This document shows, in pieces, positions 27,689-35,890 of a stretch of 64,000 nucleotides of DNA (position 1 is the first letter of the stretch; every line of letters begins with the position of its first letter). A model generated the notes under the pieces. The model did no database searches. It worked only from the letters and a program-made list of their open reading frames with translations, and had not been told where the DNA came from. Location of the stretch: assembly GCF_000374525.1 (NCBI RefSeq), contig NZ_KB894572.1, positions 186,001 through 250,000 of the forward strand, read 5' to 3'. The position numbers and the translations under genes are program-made. This DNA comes from Amorphus coralli DSM 19760. Its GTDB lineage: Bacteria; Pseudomonadota; Alphaproteobacteria; Rhizobiales; Amorphaceae.

Positions 27689-29302
27689 GTGCAGGACCTG
27701 GGCGAGTACGACTACATCATTGCGGGCGCCGGATCGGCCGGCTGCGTGCTGGCCAACCGGTTGTCCGCCGATCCGAAGACGAGGGTCCTGCTGCTTGAAC
27801 GCGGCGGCCGCGACAACTGGATCTGGTTCCATATTCCGGTCGGTTACCTGTTCGCCATCGGCAACCCGCGCGCCGACTGGATGTTCACCACCCAGGCGGA
27901 AGACGGCCTGAACGGCCGCACGCTCGCCTATCCGCGCGGCAAGGTCTTGGGCGGCTCTTCGGCTATCAATGCCATGCTCTACCTGCGCGGGCAGGCTGCG
28001 GACTATGACGGCTGGCGCCAGCTCGGCCTGCCCGGCTGGGGCTGGGACGACGTGCTGCCGTTCTTCCTGAAGCACGAGGACCACATCGACGGGACGAGCG
28101 CCTTTCATTCCGTCGGTGGTGAGTGGCGGGTCGAGCATCCGCGCATGCGCTGGCAGATCCTCGACGAGATCCGCGAGGCGGCGGCAGGTGTCGGCATCCC
28201 CAAGGTGGACGATTTCAACACCGGCACCAACGAGGGCTCCACCTACTTCCAGGTAAACCAGAAGACCGGGCGGCGCTGGAGCGCGGCGCGGGGCTTCCTG
28301 AAGCCGGTGCTGTCGCGCCCGAACCTGCGGGTGGAAACGGACGTCCACGTTCACCGGTTGACATTGGAGGCGGGCCGAGCCACCGGCATCGTGTTCGAGC
28401 GCGACAGGGCGGAGTTCATGGCGCGGGCCTCGGGCGAGATCGTGCTGGCTTCCGGCGCGGTAGGGTCGCCGCTGATCCTTGAAGCCTCGGGCATCGGCGA
28501 TCCGGAACAGCTCGCCGGTCACGGCATCAACGTCGTCCATGCGCTTCCTGGTGTCGGCGAGAACCTGCAGGACCATCTGCAGATCCGGCCAGTCTACCAG
28601 GTGGAGGGGATCCAGACCCTGAACGGGATGTACGCGAACCTCTTCCGCCGGGCGATGATGGGCATCGAATACGCTCTCCGTCGGACCGGGCCGCTGACCA
28701 TGGCGCCATCGCAACTCGGCGCATTTGCCCGAACCTCGGACGCTTTCGAGACGCCGAACGTGGAATTCCACTTCCAGCCGCTGTCGCTCGACAAGTGGGG
28801 CGACGGGCTGCACCCGTTCGATGCGTTCACCGCTAGCGTCTGCAACCTGCGTCCGACCAGCCGTGGGTCGATTCATCTCGGCCGGACCGAAGACGGCAGG
28901 CCGACGCCACTCATCGCCCCGCGCTACCTCTCCACCGACGCGGATCGGCAGGTGGCGGTGGATTCGCTGCGGCTGGTGCGCCGGATCGTGGCGCAGCCGG
29001 CGCTGGCGCGGTACCGGCCTCAGGAGCATCTGCCCGGCCCGGCGGTGGAGAGCGACGCAGACCTTCTGAAGGCTGCCGGCGACCTCGGCACGACCATCTT
29101 CCACCCTGTGGGCACCGCGAAGATGGGCACCGCCGACGATGCCATGGCGGTGGTGGACGAGCGTCTGAGGGTACGCGGTATCGACGGCCTGAGGGTGGTC
29201 GACGCGTCTGTGATGCCACGCATCGTGTCGGCGAACACCAACTCGCCGACGATCATGATCGCGGAGAAGGGCGCTGCGATGATCCTCGAGGACGCCCATT
29301 GA
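27689..29302 (+). CDS. GMC-family FAD oxidoreductase (choline/alcohol dehydrogenase-like)
   Basis: 537 aa. FAD site GAGSAGCVLANRLS, GMC signature 1 GKVLGGSSAINAMLYLRG, signature 2 GAVGSPLILEASGIG, and the C-terminal catalytic His in FHPVGTAKMG with Asn/His region NTNSPTIMIAEKGA. The group oxidises choline or medium-chain and polyethylene-glycol-type alcohols; the exact substrate is unknown. Start is GTG, chosen for the GGGAGG 8 nt upstream. It is monocistronic and convergent with threonine aldolase. Confidence 0.9.
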   Translation: MQDLGEYDYIIAGAGSAGCVLANRLSADPKTRVLLLERGGRDNWIWFHIPVGYLFAIGNPRADWMFTTQAEDGLNGRTLAYPRGKVLGGSSAINAMLYLRGQAADYDGWRQLGLPGWGWDDVLPFFLKHEDHIDGTSAFHSVGGEWRVEHPRMRWQILDEIREAAAGVGIPKVDDFNTGTNEGSTYFQVNQKTGRRWSAARGFLKPVLSRPNLRVETDVHVHRLTLEAGRATGIVFERDRAEFMARASGEIVLASGAVGSPLILEASGIGDPEQLAGHGINVVHALPGVGENLQDHLQIRPVYQVEGIQTLNGMYANLFRRAMMGIEYALRRTGPLTMAPSQLGAFARTSDAFETPNVEFHFQPLSLDKWGDGLHPFDAFTASVCNLRPTSRGSIHLGRTEDGRPTPLIAPRYLSTDADRQVAVDSLRLVRRIVAQPALARYRPQEHLPGPAVESDADLLKAAGDLGTTIFHPVGTAKMGTADDAMAVVDERLRVRGIDGLRVVDASVMPRIVSANTNSPTIMIAEKGAAMILEDAH

Positions 29303-29370
29303 CGGGGCTGCCGTGCAATGGTGGGCGCATATATCAACAGGACGCTGAGCGGCTCGAGCCGATGTGGCCC

Positions 29371-29423
29371 GACGCCTTTCCAAACGGCGAAACGGTTTTC
29401 CCTTCGCCTGGACGCGCTTTAGC
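29371..29423 (-). repeat. Dispersed intergenic repeat, copy B
   Basis: On the minus strand it reads GCTAAAGCGCGTCCAGGCGA then AGGG, AAAACCG, TTTCGCCG and TTTGGAAAGGCGTC; it aligns with copy A (10498-10549) from end to end, with the same GGCGAA/TTCGCC stem. As in copy A, the TAA inside GCTAAAGCGC is the stop codon of the adjoining gene (here threonine aldolase). Confidence 0.6.
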
Positions 29424-30471
29424 CGAGCGCGCTGAGGAAGGCGTCCACGTCCGCGTCGGTGGTGGCGAAGTTCGCGATCATCCGGACCCGCGTCTCGCCC
29501 TCCTTCGGAACTTCGTCGACCGTGGTGCCGCGGGCCGTCCAGGGATAGAGGGTCGCGCCGGCTTCCTGCAGCCGCTTCAACGTCTCCGTCTGCATGTGGG
29601 CGAAGACCTCGTTGGACTGGCAGGGCCAGGCGAGCCGGGCATTCTGTGAGGCCTCGATGCCGGCGGCCAGCCGCGCGGCAGCGGCATTGGCCGCACCGGC
29701 CAGCTCCAGCCAGTGCCCGTCGTCGAGCATGGCCAGCATCTGGGCCGCCACGAACCGGCTCTTGGAGAAGAGGTGGCCGGCCTGCTTGCGGTGGGCCGCA
29801 ACGTGAGCGGCCTTCGCCTCGTCGAAGACGACGATGGCCTCGCAGCACCAGGCCCCGGTCTTGGTAAGACCCAGCGACAGGATGTCGACGCCGGCTTCCC
29901 AGGTGATCTTCGCGGGGCGGACATCGAGATGTGCGACCGCATTCGCGAAGCGTGCGCCGTCCATGTGGACGGCCATGCGCCGGCCGTGCGCCACGTAGCC
30001 GATCTCGGCGATCTCCTCCGGCGTGTAGACGGTGCCGGCCTCGGTGACCTGGGAAAGGCTGACCACGCGCGGCGTGCCGCGCTGGCCGGGATCTTGCGGG
30101 TAGTGGCTCAGGCTGGCGGAGAGGGCGTCCGGCGTGATCTTGCCGTTGGCGCCCGGCATGGTGATGAGCGTCAGCCCGCGACCCAGAAAGGCGGGGGCGC
30201 CGCCCTCGTCATTGGCGATGTGCGCGTCGGCATGGCAGAAGCCGATGCCGCCGGGGCACGAGGTTGCCGCCAGAGACAGCGCGTTGGCAGCGGTGCCGGT
30301 GGCCACGAAAAAGACCTCGAGATCGGTCTCGAAGAGGTCCCTCAGCGCCGTGGTGGCTCTCGCCGTCAGGTCGTCGCCGCCATAGGCGGGGGCGAGGCCC
30401 GCCGCGGCCTCTGTGAGGGCAGCCGCCAGCTTCGGGCTGACGCCCGCCCAGTTGTCGCTCGCGAAATTCAT
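29419..30471 (-). CDS. ltaE: Low-specificity L-threonine aldolase
   Basis: 350 aa, fold-type I PLP enzyme of the beta-eliminating lyase group. The PLP lysine lies in SLGLTKTGAWCCEAIVVF, the pyridine-binding region in VHMDGARFANAVAHL, and TEAGTVYTPEEI precedes it. It cleaves L-threonine/allo-threonine to glycine and acetaldehyde. It starts 20 nt past the DoxX gene on the same strand, so it may be carried on the bufferin-operon transcript, though no functional link is known. Its stop codon is provided by the repeat. Confidence 0.88.
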   Translation of the reverse strand: MNFASDNWAGVSPKLAAALTEAAAGLAPAYGGDDLTARATTALRDLFETDLEVFFVATGTAANALSLAATSCPGGIGFCHADAHIANDEGGAPAFLGRGLTLITMPGANGKITPDALSASLSHYPQDPGQRGTPRVVSLSQVTEAGTVYTPEEIAEIGYVAHGRRMAVHMDGARFANAVAHLDVRPAKITWEAGVDILSLGLTKTGAWCCEAIVVFDEAKAAHVAAHRKQAGHLFSKSRFVAAQMLAMLDDGHWLELAGAANAAAARLAAGIEASQNARLAWPCQSNEVFAHMQTETLKRLQEAGATLYPWTARGTTVDEVPKEGETRVRMIANFATTDADVDAFLSALG

Positions 30472-30490
30472 CGGGGTTCCCGTCGCGCAA

Positions 30491-31048
30491 TCAGCGACGC
30501 GCCCACCGGCCCAGGAGCGCGTCCACGGAGATGAACCCGGGGCCCTTTAGCACCAGAACCAGCAGCACGAATACCCAGAGGGTGCGCTGGTCGGTGATCA
30601 GGGAGCTCGGGTCACGGTCGAACAGGCCACCGATGGTGGCGGCGTCGACGCCGTGGCCGGTGATGTCCGTATAGGTCATCACGGCGATGAAGGCGATCAT
30701 GGCCAGCGCGGAGAGGCGGGTGAACAGGCCGATCACGATCAGGATCGGCAGCAGGAACTCCATGTAGGTGCCGGCATAGACGATCAGCTTGTAGGGGAAG
30801 AAAGCGATCGCGGAAGTGTTGTAGCTGACCTCCTCCATGACCTTCGGAAGGATCTGGGCGTAGGCCCCGACGGACGGCTGGAAGAAGCCGAAAATGCCGC
30901 TGCCCACCTTTGTCATGGCACTGGCGAAGAAGTAGACGAAGAGGACGCCGGCGAACACGAACCGCGCGGCGAGCCCGAGAAACCAGCCGCCCAGCAGCCG
31001 GTCGAGGGTCTTGAAGATCGCATTGTGGGTGTGGATCAGGAAGGACAT
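30491..31048 (-). CDS. DoxX family membrane protein (bufferin/Gig operon, GigT/BufD-like)
   Basis: 185 aa with about four membrane helices (near residues 22-42, 83-105, 110-130, 150-168), in the DoxX arrangement: LAARFVFAGVLFVYFFASAM then a GTYMEFLLPILIVIGLFTR core. DoxX proteins of this type accompany DUF2282-DUF692-DUF2063 genes (gold-induced gig operon, bufferin operons), where their role is unclear; redox balance at the inner membrane has been proposed. The ATG at 31048 is used because the N-terminus then matches the family; the frame is open to an earlier start at 31129. Confidence 0.82.
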   Translation of the reverse strand: MSFLIHTHNAIFKTLDRLLGGWFLGLAARFVFAGVLFVYFFASAMTKVGSGIFGFFQPSVGAYAQILPKVMEEVSYNTSAIAFFPYKLIVYAGTYMEFLLPILIVIGLFTRLSALAMIAFIAVMTYTDITGHGVDAATIGGLFDRDPSSLITDQRTLWVFVLLVLVLKGPGFISVDALLGRWARR

Positions 31049-31168
31049 CGGCTTCGGTCTTCTCGTTGGGACCCGATCGGGCGTCGTGGGTGCGGCCGCC
31101 GGGCGGCCGAAGGTGAAGGGGGCGGCCATGGCTCCTGCCTTGTCGACAGGAGGCCCCGCGGGGAAGGC

Positions 31169-31930
31169 TCAGGGCGTCGGTTTCGCAAATGCCCCCGCCC
31201 GGAGCAGGACGGACAGACTCTCGCCGAGATCGAATCCGCCGATCGATGCGGCGTGCCCGGCGGCTTCTTCCAGGCTTCGGCCCGAAGCGAGGGCCTCGGC
31301 CAAGGCCGCGCCACCCGGCGGCAGGCGATGGACCAGGACCTCGATGTCGGGGCGGGTGACGAGCGCGTCCTCGCTCTGATCTGGCAGCGCAGCCGCTTCG
31401 GTCTCGTCTGCCCGGTTGGCGGCCCAGATACTCACCACGGGATAATCAGAGATGACGGTGCGCATGGCGGGGTGGGGAGAAAGCCGCAGACCGGCGAGTG
31501 CGTCATGTGGAACTGCAGCGAGATCGTCGGCGCCGAAGGGAGCGGCGTCTGCGGCGTGGTAGGCCTGGAGCCAGGCCCAGTCCAGGCGCGCGACGTCCGG
31601 AACGTAGGGGTAGGCAGCGAGGCTCGCGATGCCCGCAATATGATCCGGAAAGGAGGCCCCGTAGCGGAAGAGAAGCGGCGATGCGGGCTTTTCGCGTGCG
31701 CTGTAGTCGATCGCCGCGGCTGCGAAGAATGCATCCCCGACGAGGCGGACCACCGCCGGGAAGCTCGCCGCCAGGGCCTCGGTGAGGGTGGAGGCAACGG
31801 TGTTGCGATAGACCTGGAAGCGCAGGGCGTCCGGCGCGCCGTCCGGACCCACGAGGCCAGCGGGCACGGCGGCGGAGCGGTCGGAGACGGCGGCCAGGAA
31901 TGCTGCCCGTGAAACGGTGTCATCCCGCAT
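31169..31930 (-). CDS. bufC: DUF2063 partner protein of the bufferin maturase
   Basis: 253 aa. The N-terminal DUF2063 helical domain is clear: [20 protein letters not shown] then [13 protein letters not shown]. The C-terminal part resembles the MbnC/GigB-type partner fold. In methanobactin and bufferin systems the partner binds the leader of the precursor and forms a complex with the DUF692 enzyme. The ATG lies 11 nt inside the upstream DUF692 frame (overlapping ends), which indicates matched translation of both subunits. A DNA-binding annotation sometimes given to this family is not supported by anything visible here. Confidence 0.87.
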   Translation of the reverse strand: MRDDTVSRAAFLAAVSDRSAAVPAGLVGPDGAPDALRFQVYRNTVASTLTEALAASFPAVVRLVGDAFFAAAAIDYSAREKPASPLLFRYGASFPDHIAGIASLAAYPYVPDVARLDWAWLQAYHAADAAPFGADDLAAVPHDALAGLRLSPHPAMRTVISDYPVVSIWAANRADETEAAALPDQSEDALVTRPDIEVLVHRLPPGGAALAEALASGRSLEEAAGHAASIGGFDLGESLSVLLRAGAFAKPTP

Positions 31931-32807
31931 GGCGCAATTCCTTGGCCGGGCGTAGGCGCGCCAGGATCTCCTCGGCGCGGGCGGCCTCGCGGGCAAGGAC
32001 CGGCCAGTCGGGCAGGTCGCTGTCCCACTCCACGAGTGTGGGGATCGGCCGGCCGGCCCGCTCGATGGTAGCCTCGTAGAGCGCCCAGACAGGATCGGCG
32101 ACAGCGCGGTCATGGGTGTCGATGAGGAGTGTCCGCCCGGCGGCGTCGCGGTCCTCGTGGTGGCCGGCCAGGTGAATCTCGCCGACCCGGTCGAGCGGAA
32201 AGGCCGCGATGTAGGCGTCCGGGTCGGCCTCGCGGTTGGTGCAGGCCACCATGACGTTGTTGACGTCGAGAAGCAGGCCGCAGCCGGTACGCGCCGCAAG
32301 TGCCGCCAGAAAGTCGGTCTCCTCCATCGTGGTCTCGGCGAAAGCGAGGTAGGTGGAGGGGTTCTCGATCAGGATCGGGCGGCCGAGCATGTCCTGAACC
32401 TGGGCCACATGTTCGGCGACGGTGGCGAGCGTCGCCTCCGTGTAGGGCAGCGGCAGCAGGTCGGGCACATAGGTGTGATCGTGGGTCGACCAGGCCAGGT
32501 GCTCGGAGACGAGGCCGGGATCGGCGCGATCCACCACGGCCTTGAGCCGAGCGAGATGCGCGCCGTCCAGCGGGCCGTCGCCGCCGATGGACAGGCCGAC
32601 GCCGTGGACGGAAACCGGAAAGCGCTCGCGGATGCGCTCCAGCATCCGGTGCGGCAGACCGCCGTCACCCATGTAGTTCTCCGCGTGGATCTCGAAGAAG
32701 CCGATATCGGCGCCATTGAGGATCTCGCCCACGTGGTCGAGCTTGAGGCTGACCCCGGCTCGCGCCGGGATCGCCGTGGTCACGTGATCGGGTGACGTGC
32801 GGGCCAT
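31920..32807 (-). CDS. bufB: DUF692 multinuclear non-heme iron oxidase (MNIO), bufferin-type RiPP maturase
   Basis: 295 aa TIM barrel. Metal-ligand motifs of MbnB-like MNIO enzymes are all present: E39-x-H41-x-E43-N44 in [11 protein letters not shown]68 in [12 protein letters not shown]102-H103 in LVSEHLAW, E148-N149 in [11 protein letters not shown]181/N183 in [11 protein letters not shown]212 and H216 in [11 protein letters not shown]230/H232 in LLIDTHD and the late acid in LVEWD. Such enzymes use mixed-valent iron and oxygen to convert cysteines of a precursor peptide into heterocycles (oxazolone-thioamide in methanobactin, thiooxazole in bufferins). It is 31 nt downstream of the DUF2282 precursor gene and overlaps the partner gene. 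Confidence 0.9.
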   Translation of the reverse strand: MARTSPDHVTTAIPARAGVSLKLDHVGEILNGADIGFFEIHAENYMGDGGLPHRMLERIRERFPVSVHGVGLSIGGDGPLDGAHLARLKAVVDRADPGLVSEHLAWSTHDHTYVPDLLPLPYTEATLATVAEHVAQVQDMLGRPILIENPSTYLAFAETTMEETDFLAALAARTGCGLLLDVNNVMVACTNREADPDAYIAAFPLDRVGEIHLAGHHEDRDAAGRTLLIDTHDRAVADPVWALYEATIERAGRPIPTLVEWDSDLPDWPVLAREAARAEEILARLRPAKELRHAG

Positions 32808-32838
32808 GCCGTCCGGTCCGGGCGGCCGTGCGCCAGAA

Positions 32839-33138
32839 CTACGACTTTTCCGGCAGGTCGCGGTCCAGCGGCTCGAGGCTGCCGTGACGATCGCCGGGCA
32901 GGTCCATGGTGGTGCAGGTGCCCTTGGGAACCAGCGTCCAGGCGTTGCCCTGATAGTCGACGGTGGAGGTGGCGGCGCAGGTGGTACCGGGGCCGGCGGC
33001 GCAGTCATTCTCGCCGGCGAGCGAGACGCCGTAGCACTTCACCTGGTCCGCGGCCGCGGCCGGGCTGGTGGCGGCGGCGATCGCGGTGGCGACGGCGCCG
33101 GCGAGGCCTGCGGCGGTGAAGCTCTTCGCGGTGGTCAT
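32839..33138 (-). CDS. bufA: DUF2282 bufferin-type precursor peptide
   Basis: 99 aa. Residues 1-30 form a Sec signal peptide (hydrophobic Ala-rich run ending SPAAAA). The mature part has exactly four cysteines, C35, C46, C54 and C75, in [18 protein letters not shown] and VPKGTC, the pattern of DUF2282 proteins such as GigP and bufferin-1. In characterised bufferins, cysteines are modified by the DUF692 enzyme to give a copper-binding periplasmic peptide. After C75 there is an unusual 24-residue charged tail ([14 protein letters not shown]...). Start chosen at 33138, with GGAG 9 nt upstream; an ATG five codons earlier is possible but poorly spaced. Confidence 0.87.
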   Translation of the reverse strand: MTTAKSFTAAGLAGAVATAIAAATSPAAAADQVKCYGVSLAGENDCAAGPGTTCAATSTVDYQGNAWTLVPKGTCTTMDLPGDRHGSLEPLDRDLPEKS

Positions 33139-33270
33139 TGTCGGGTTCTCCATTCCTGCCGTTTGCGGGCCTTCTCGTCGGGGCGAGGCTGCCCGCGACA
33201 TTGCCACCAAACGCTCTTCAACCGGACAACAGAAATCAAGAGCCCGCGAAGACGATGTGACAAGTCCCGA

Positions 33271-34428
33271 TCAAAGTTCGAGCCGGCCGTCGCGGACGGA
33301 AAAAGTCTGGGCGCGGTCGCCCACCGCCTCGAACAGGATCGGGTCGGTGCCGGTCATGAAGGTCTGGCCGCCGAGATCGTCGAGCCGGTCGAACAGGGCG
33401 GCGCGCCGGCCCGGATCGAGATGGGCGGCGATTTCGTCGAGGAGCAGCACCGGGGCGCGGGCGCCGGCGCGGGCGACGAGCGAGGCGTGGGCGAGCACCA
33501 GGCCGATCAGGAGCGCCTTCTGCTCGCCGGTGGATGCCTGGGCGGCGGGCATCGCCTTTTCTGCGTGGGTGACGACGAGGTCGGTGCGGTGGGGGCCGGT
33601 GAGGGTGCGGCCGGCGGCCCGGTCGCGCGGGCGGCCGTCGCGCAGCAGGCGGAGAAAGTCCTCCGTCAGGGCTGCGGGCGCCAGCTCCGCGGCCAGCGCT
33701 TCCACCGGGCCGTCGAGGGCGAGCTCGGCGCGCGGAAAGGCGGAGGCATCGGAGGGAAGCGCGGCGATGGTTTCCGCGAACCGGGAGACAAGACCGGCGC
33801 GCGCGGCCGCCATCTCGGCGCCATGGCGGGCGATCTCTTGCTCGATGGCATCGAGCCAGGCGGGATCGGCGCCGAAATCCTCCAGCAGACGGTTGCGGTG
33901 GCGCACGGCCTTCTCGTAGGCGGAGACCCGGCGGCCGTGGCCGGCGTCGAGCGCCATGACGAGACGGTCGAGGAAGCGGCGCCGGTCGCCGGCGGGGCCG
34001 GTGAAAAGTCCATCCATCGCGGGCGTCAGCCAGAGCACGTCGAGATGGGCGAGCAGGGCGTCGGAGGTTCCGGCGTCGTCGCCGTCGATGCGGATGCGAC
34101 GCGAGCGCGGTCCGCCGCCCGGATCCGGCTGCAGTCCGGTGCCGATGGCGACAGTGTCGCCGTTGGTGGCAACGGTTGCGTGGACGGTCCAGCCGCCGCT
34201 GCCACCGACACGGGCGACGGCATCGTAGGTGGCGCGCCTCAGGCCCCGGCCAGGCGACAGGAAGGACACGGCTTCCAGCAGGTTGGTCTTGCCGGAGCCG
34301 TTGGCGCCGACGAACACGACGGAGCGCCCGTCAAGGGCTACGGCGAGATGGCCGTAGTTGCGGAAGTCCGTCAGGGTGAGGGCGGTCAGCGCCACGCGGG
34401 CAACGGACGGGCCGGCCTCGTCCGTCAT
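33271..34428 (-). CDS. recF: DNA replication/repair protein RecF
   Basis: 385 aa SMC-like ATPase. Walker A GANGSGKTNLLEAVS, the family LTDFRNYGHL opening, STGEQKALLIGLVLAH signature and Walker B LLLDEIAAHLD are clear. RecF loads RecA at gapped DNA with RecO and RecR. The ATG at 34428 follows AGGACACACTG; a GTG overlapping the dnaN stop (GTGA) is an alternative start 7 codons earlier. It closes the dnaN-recF unit. Confidence 0.93.
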   Translation of the reverse strand: MTDEAGPSVARVALTALTLTDFRNYGHLAVALDGRSVVFVGANGSGKTNLLEAVSFLSPGRGLRRATYDAVARVGGSGGWTVHATVATNGDTVAIGTGLQPDPGGGPRSRRIRIDGDDAGTSDALLAHLDVLWLTPAMDGLFTGPAGDRRRFLDRLVMALDAGHGRRVSAYEKAVRHRNRLLEDFGADPAWLDAIEQEIARHGAEMAAARAGLVSRFAETIAALPSDASAFPRAELALDGPVEALAAELAPAALTEDFLRLLRDGRPRDRAAGRTLTGPHRTDLVVTHAEKAMPAAQASTGEQKALLIGLVLAHASLVARAGARAPVLLLDEIAAHLDPGRRAALFDRLDDLGGQTFMTGTDPILFEAVGDRAQTFSVRDGRLEL

Positions 34429-34445
34429 CAGTGTGTCCTGCCGGG

Positions 34446-35564
34446 TCACACCCGCATCGGCATGAGGACGTAGAGCGTCCGGGCTTCGCCGATGTCGCGC
34501 ACCAGCGTGGGCGAGCCGGGGTCGGCGAGCATGAACTCGGCCGTTTCGGTCTCGAGCTGGGCGGCGATGTCGAGCAGGTAGCGCGAGTTGAAGCCGATAT
34601 CGAGGGCATCGGCGTCATACTCAACGACGAGCTCTTCCGTGGCGCTGCCGGAATCGGGGTTGTTGACCGAGAGGGTCAGCTTGCCCGGCTGCAGCGACAG
34701 CTTCACCGCGCGGCCACGCTCGCTGGACACGGTCGAGACGCGGTCGACGGCGGCGGCGAACTCCTGGCGGTCCACGTGCAGCGACTTGTCGTTGTTCTGC
34801 GGGATCACCCGGCCGTAGTCGGGGAAGGTGCCGTCGATGAGCTTGGAGGTGAGGACGACGGTCTGGAAGGTGAAGCGGATCTTCGCGTCGGACAGCTCGA
34901 TCTTCACGGCCTCGTCGCCGTCCTCGATGAGCCGCTGGATCTCGCTGACGGTCTTGCGCGGCACGATCACGCCGGGAATGCCGGTGGAGCCCTCGGGCGC
35001 CGGAATCTCGGCCTGGGCGAGCCTATGGCCGTCGGTTGCGACCGCGCGCAGCATGGCGCCGTCCGGGCCCTCCACCGAGTGGAGGTAGATGCCGTTCAGA
35101 TAATAGCGGGTCTCCTCCGTGGAGATCGCGAACTGGGTGCGGTCAATGAGCCGCTTCAGCTCGCCCGCCTTCAGCGTGAACGAATGGGTGAAGGCGCCGG
35201 CGGTGATGTCCGGGAAGTCGGCTTCCGGCAGGATCTGCAGTGAGAAGCGCGAGCGGCCGGCCGAGAGCGTCAGCGTGGCGCCGTCGGAGTTGGTCTCCAG
35301 CACGACCTGGGCGCCTTCCGGCAGCTTGCGCACGATGTCGTGCAGCATATGCGCCGGGATCGTCGTGGCGCCGCCCTGTTCCACCATCGCCGGAACCTGC
35401 TCGGTCACCTCGATGTCGAGATCCGTCGCCTTCAGGTTCAGCGCGCTGCCGTCGGAGCGGATCAACACGTTGGACAGGATCGGGATCGTGTTGCGCCGTT
35501 CGACCACGCGATGCACGTGGGTCAGCGATTTCAGGAGATGGGCCCGTTCCAATGTCGCGCGCAT
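34446..35564 (-). CDS. dnaN: DNA polymerase III beta sliding clamp
   Basis: 372 aa, three clamp domains: HVHRVVERRNTIPILSNVLI at the start, GSFFDFP-type segment seen as LIDGTFPDYGRVIPQ, and the C-terminal MPMRV ending typical of clamps (LMPMR.). It forms the processivity ring. It lies 326 nt downstream of the dnaA stop beyond a terminator, so it probably has its own promoter. Confidence 0.96.
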   Translation of the reverse strand: MRATLERAHLLKSLTHVHRVVERRNTIPILSNVLIRSDGSALNLKATDLDIEVTEQVPAMVEQGGATTIPAHMLHDIVRKLPEGAQVVLETNSDGATLTLSAGRSRFSLQILPEADFPDITAGAFTHSFTLKAGELKRLIDRTQFAISTEETRYYLNGIYLHSVEGPDGAMLRAVATDGHRLAQAEIPAPEGSTGIPGVIVPRKTVSEIQRLIEDGDEAVKIELSDAKIRFTFQTVVLTSKLIDGTFPDYGRVIPQNNDKSLHVDRQEFAAAVDRVSTVSSERGRAVKLSLQPGKLTLSVNNPDSGSATEELVVEYDADALDIGFNSRYLLDIAAQLETETAEFMLADPGSPTLVRDIGEARTLYVLMPMRV

Positions 35565-35890
35565 GGCCGTCAGACGTCCGAAATGCTGTTGTCTTGGAAA
35601 CGACCGGCGCCTGAAAGCCCGGCCGCCCGAGGCGGGTGGGGCCGGAGAGGTCCGACCGGCGTGCCTGCGGGGGAGCGAAAGTGCCGTCTCGGGGGGCTGG
35701 ATGCAAGCCCCGGGCCGGGTTCGGCCACTGAAAAAGACGAGAAGGGCAGGGTTTCGGCGGGTCCGGCGGGGGTTAGGTGGATCCGTTCGGGTCGGTAAGG
35801 CTCGCGCACGGCAGGTGGCAGGGACTGCAGAAAAGAAAACCCCGGCACGCTGGGGCGGGCCGGGGTGATAGGATCTGAGTTTGGATCCGG
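35565..35890. other. dnaA-dnaN intergenic region
   Basis: 326 nt. It holds the dnaA terminator (35831-35865) and, on the minus strand, the presumed dnaN promoter; no gene or clear -35/-10 pair was recognised. Confidence 0.6.
35831..35865 (-). terminator. Rho-independent terminator after dnaA
   Basis: On the minus strand, stem CCCCGGC / GCCGGGG is followed by TTTTCTTTT. It begins 26 nt after the dnaA stop. Confidence 0.75.

Noticed and set aside
35565-35800. Small gene between dnaA and dnaN
   Set aside because: Frames here are Arg/Pro-rich shadow translations with no start site; the region is better read as terminator plus promoter.
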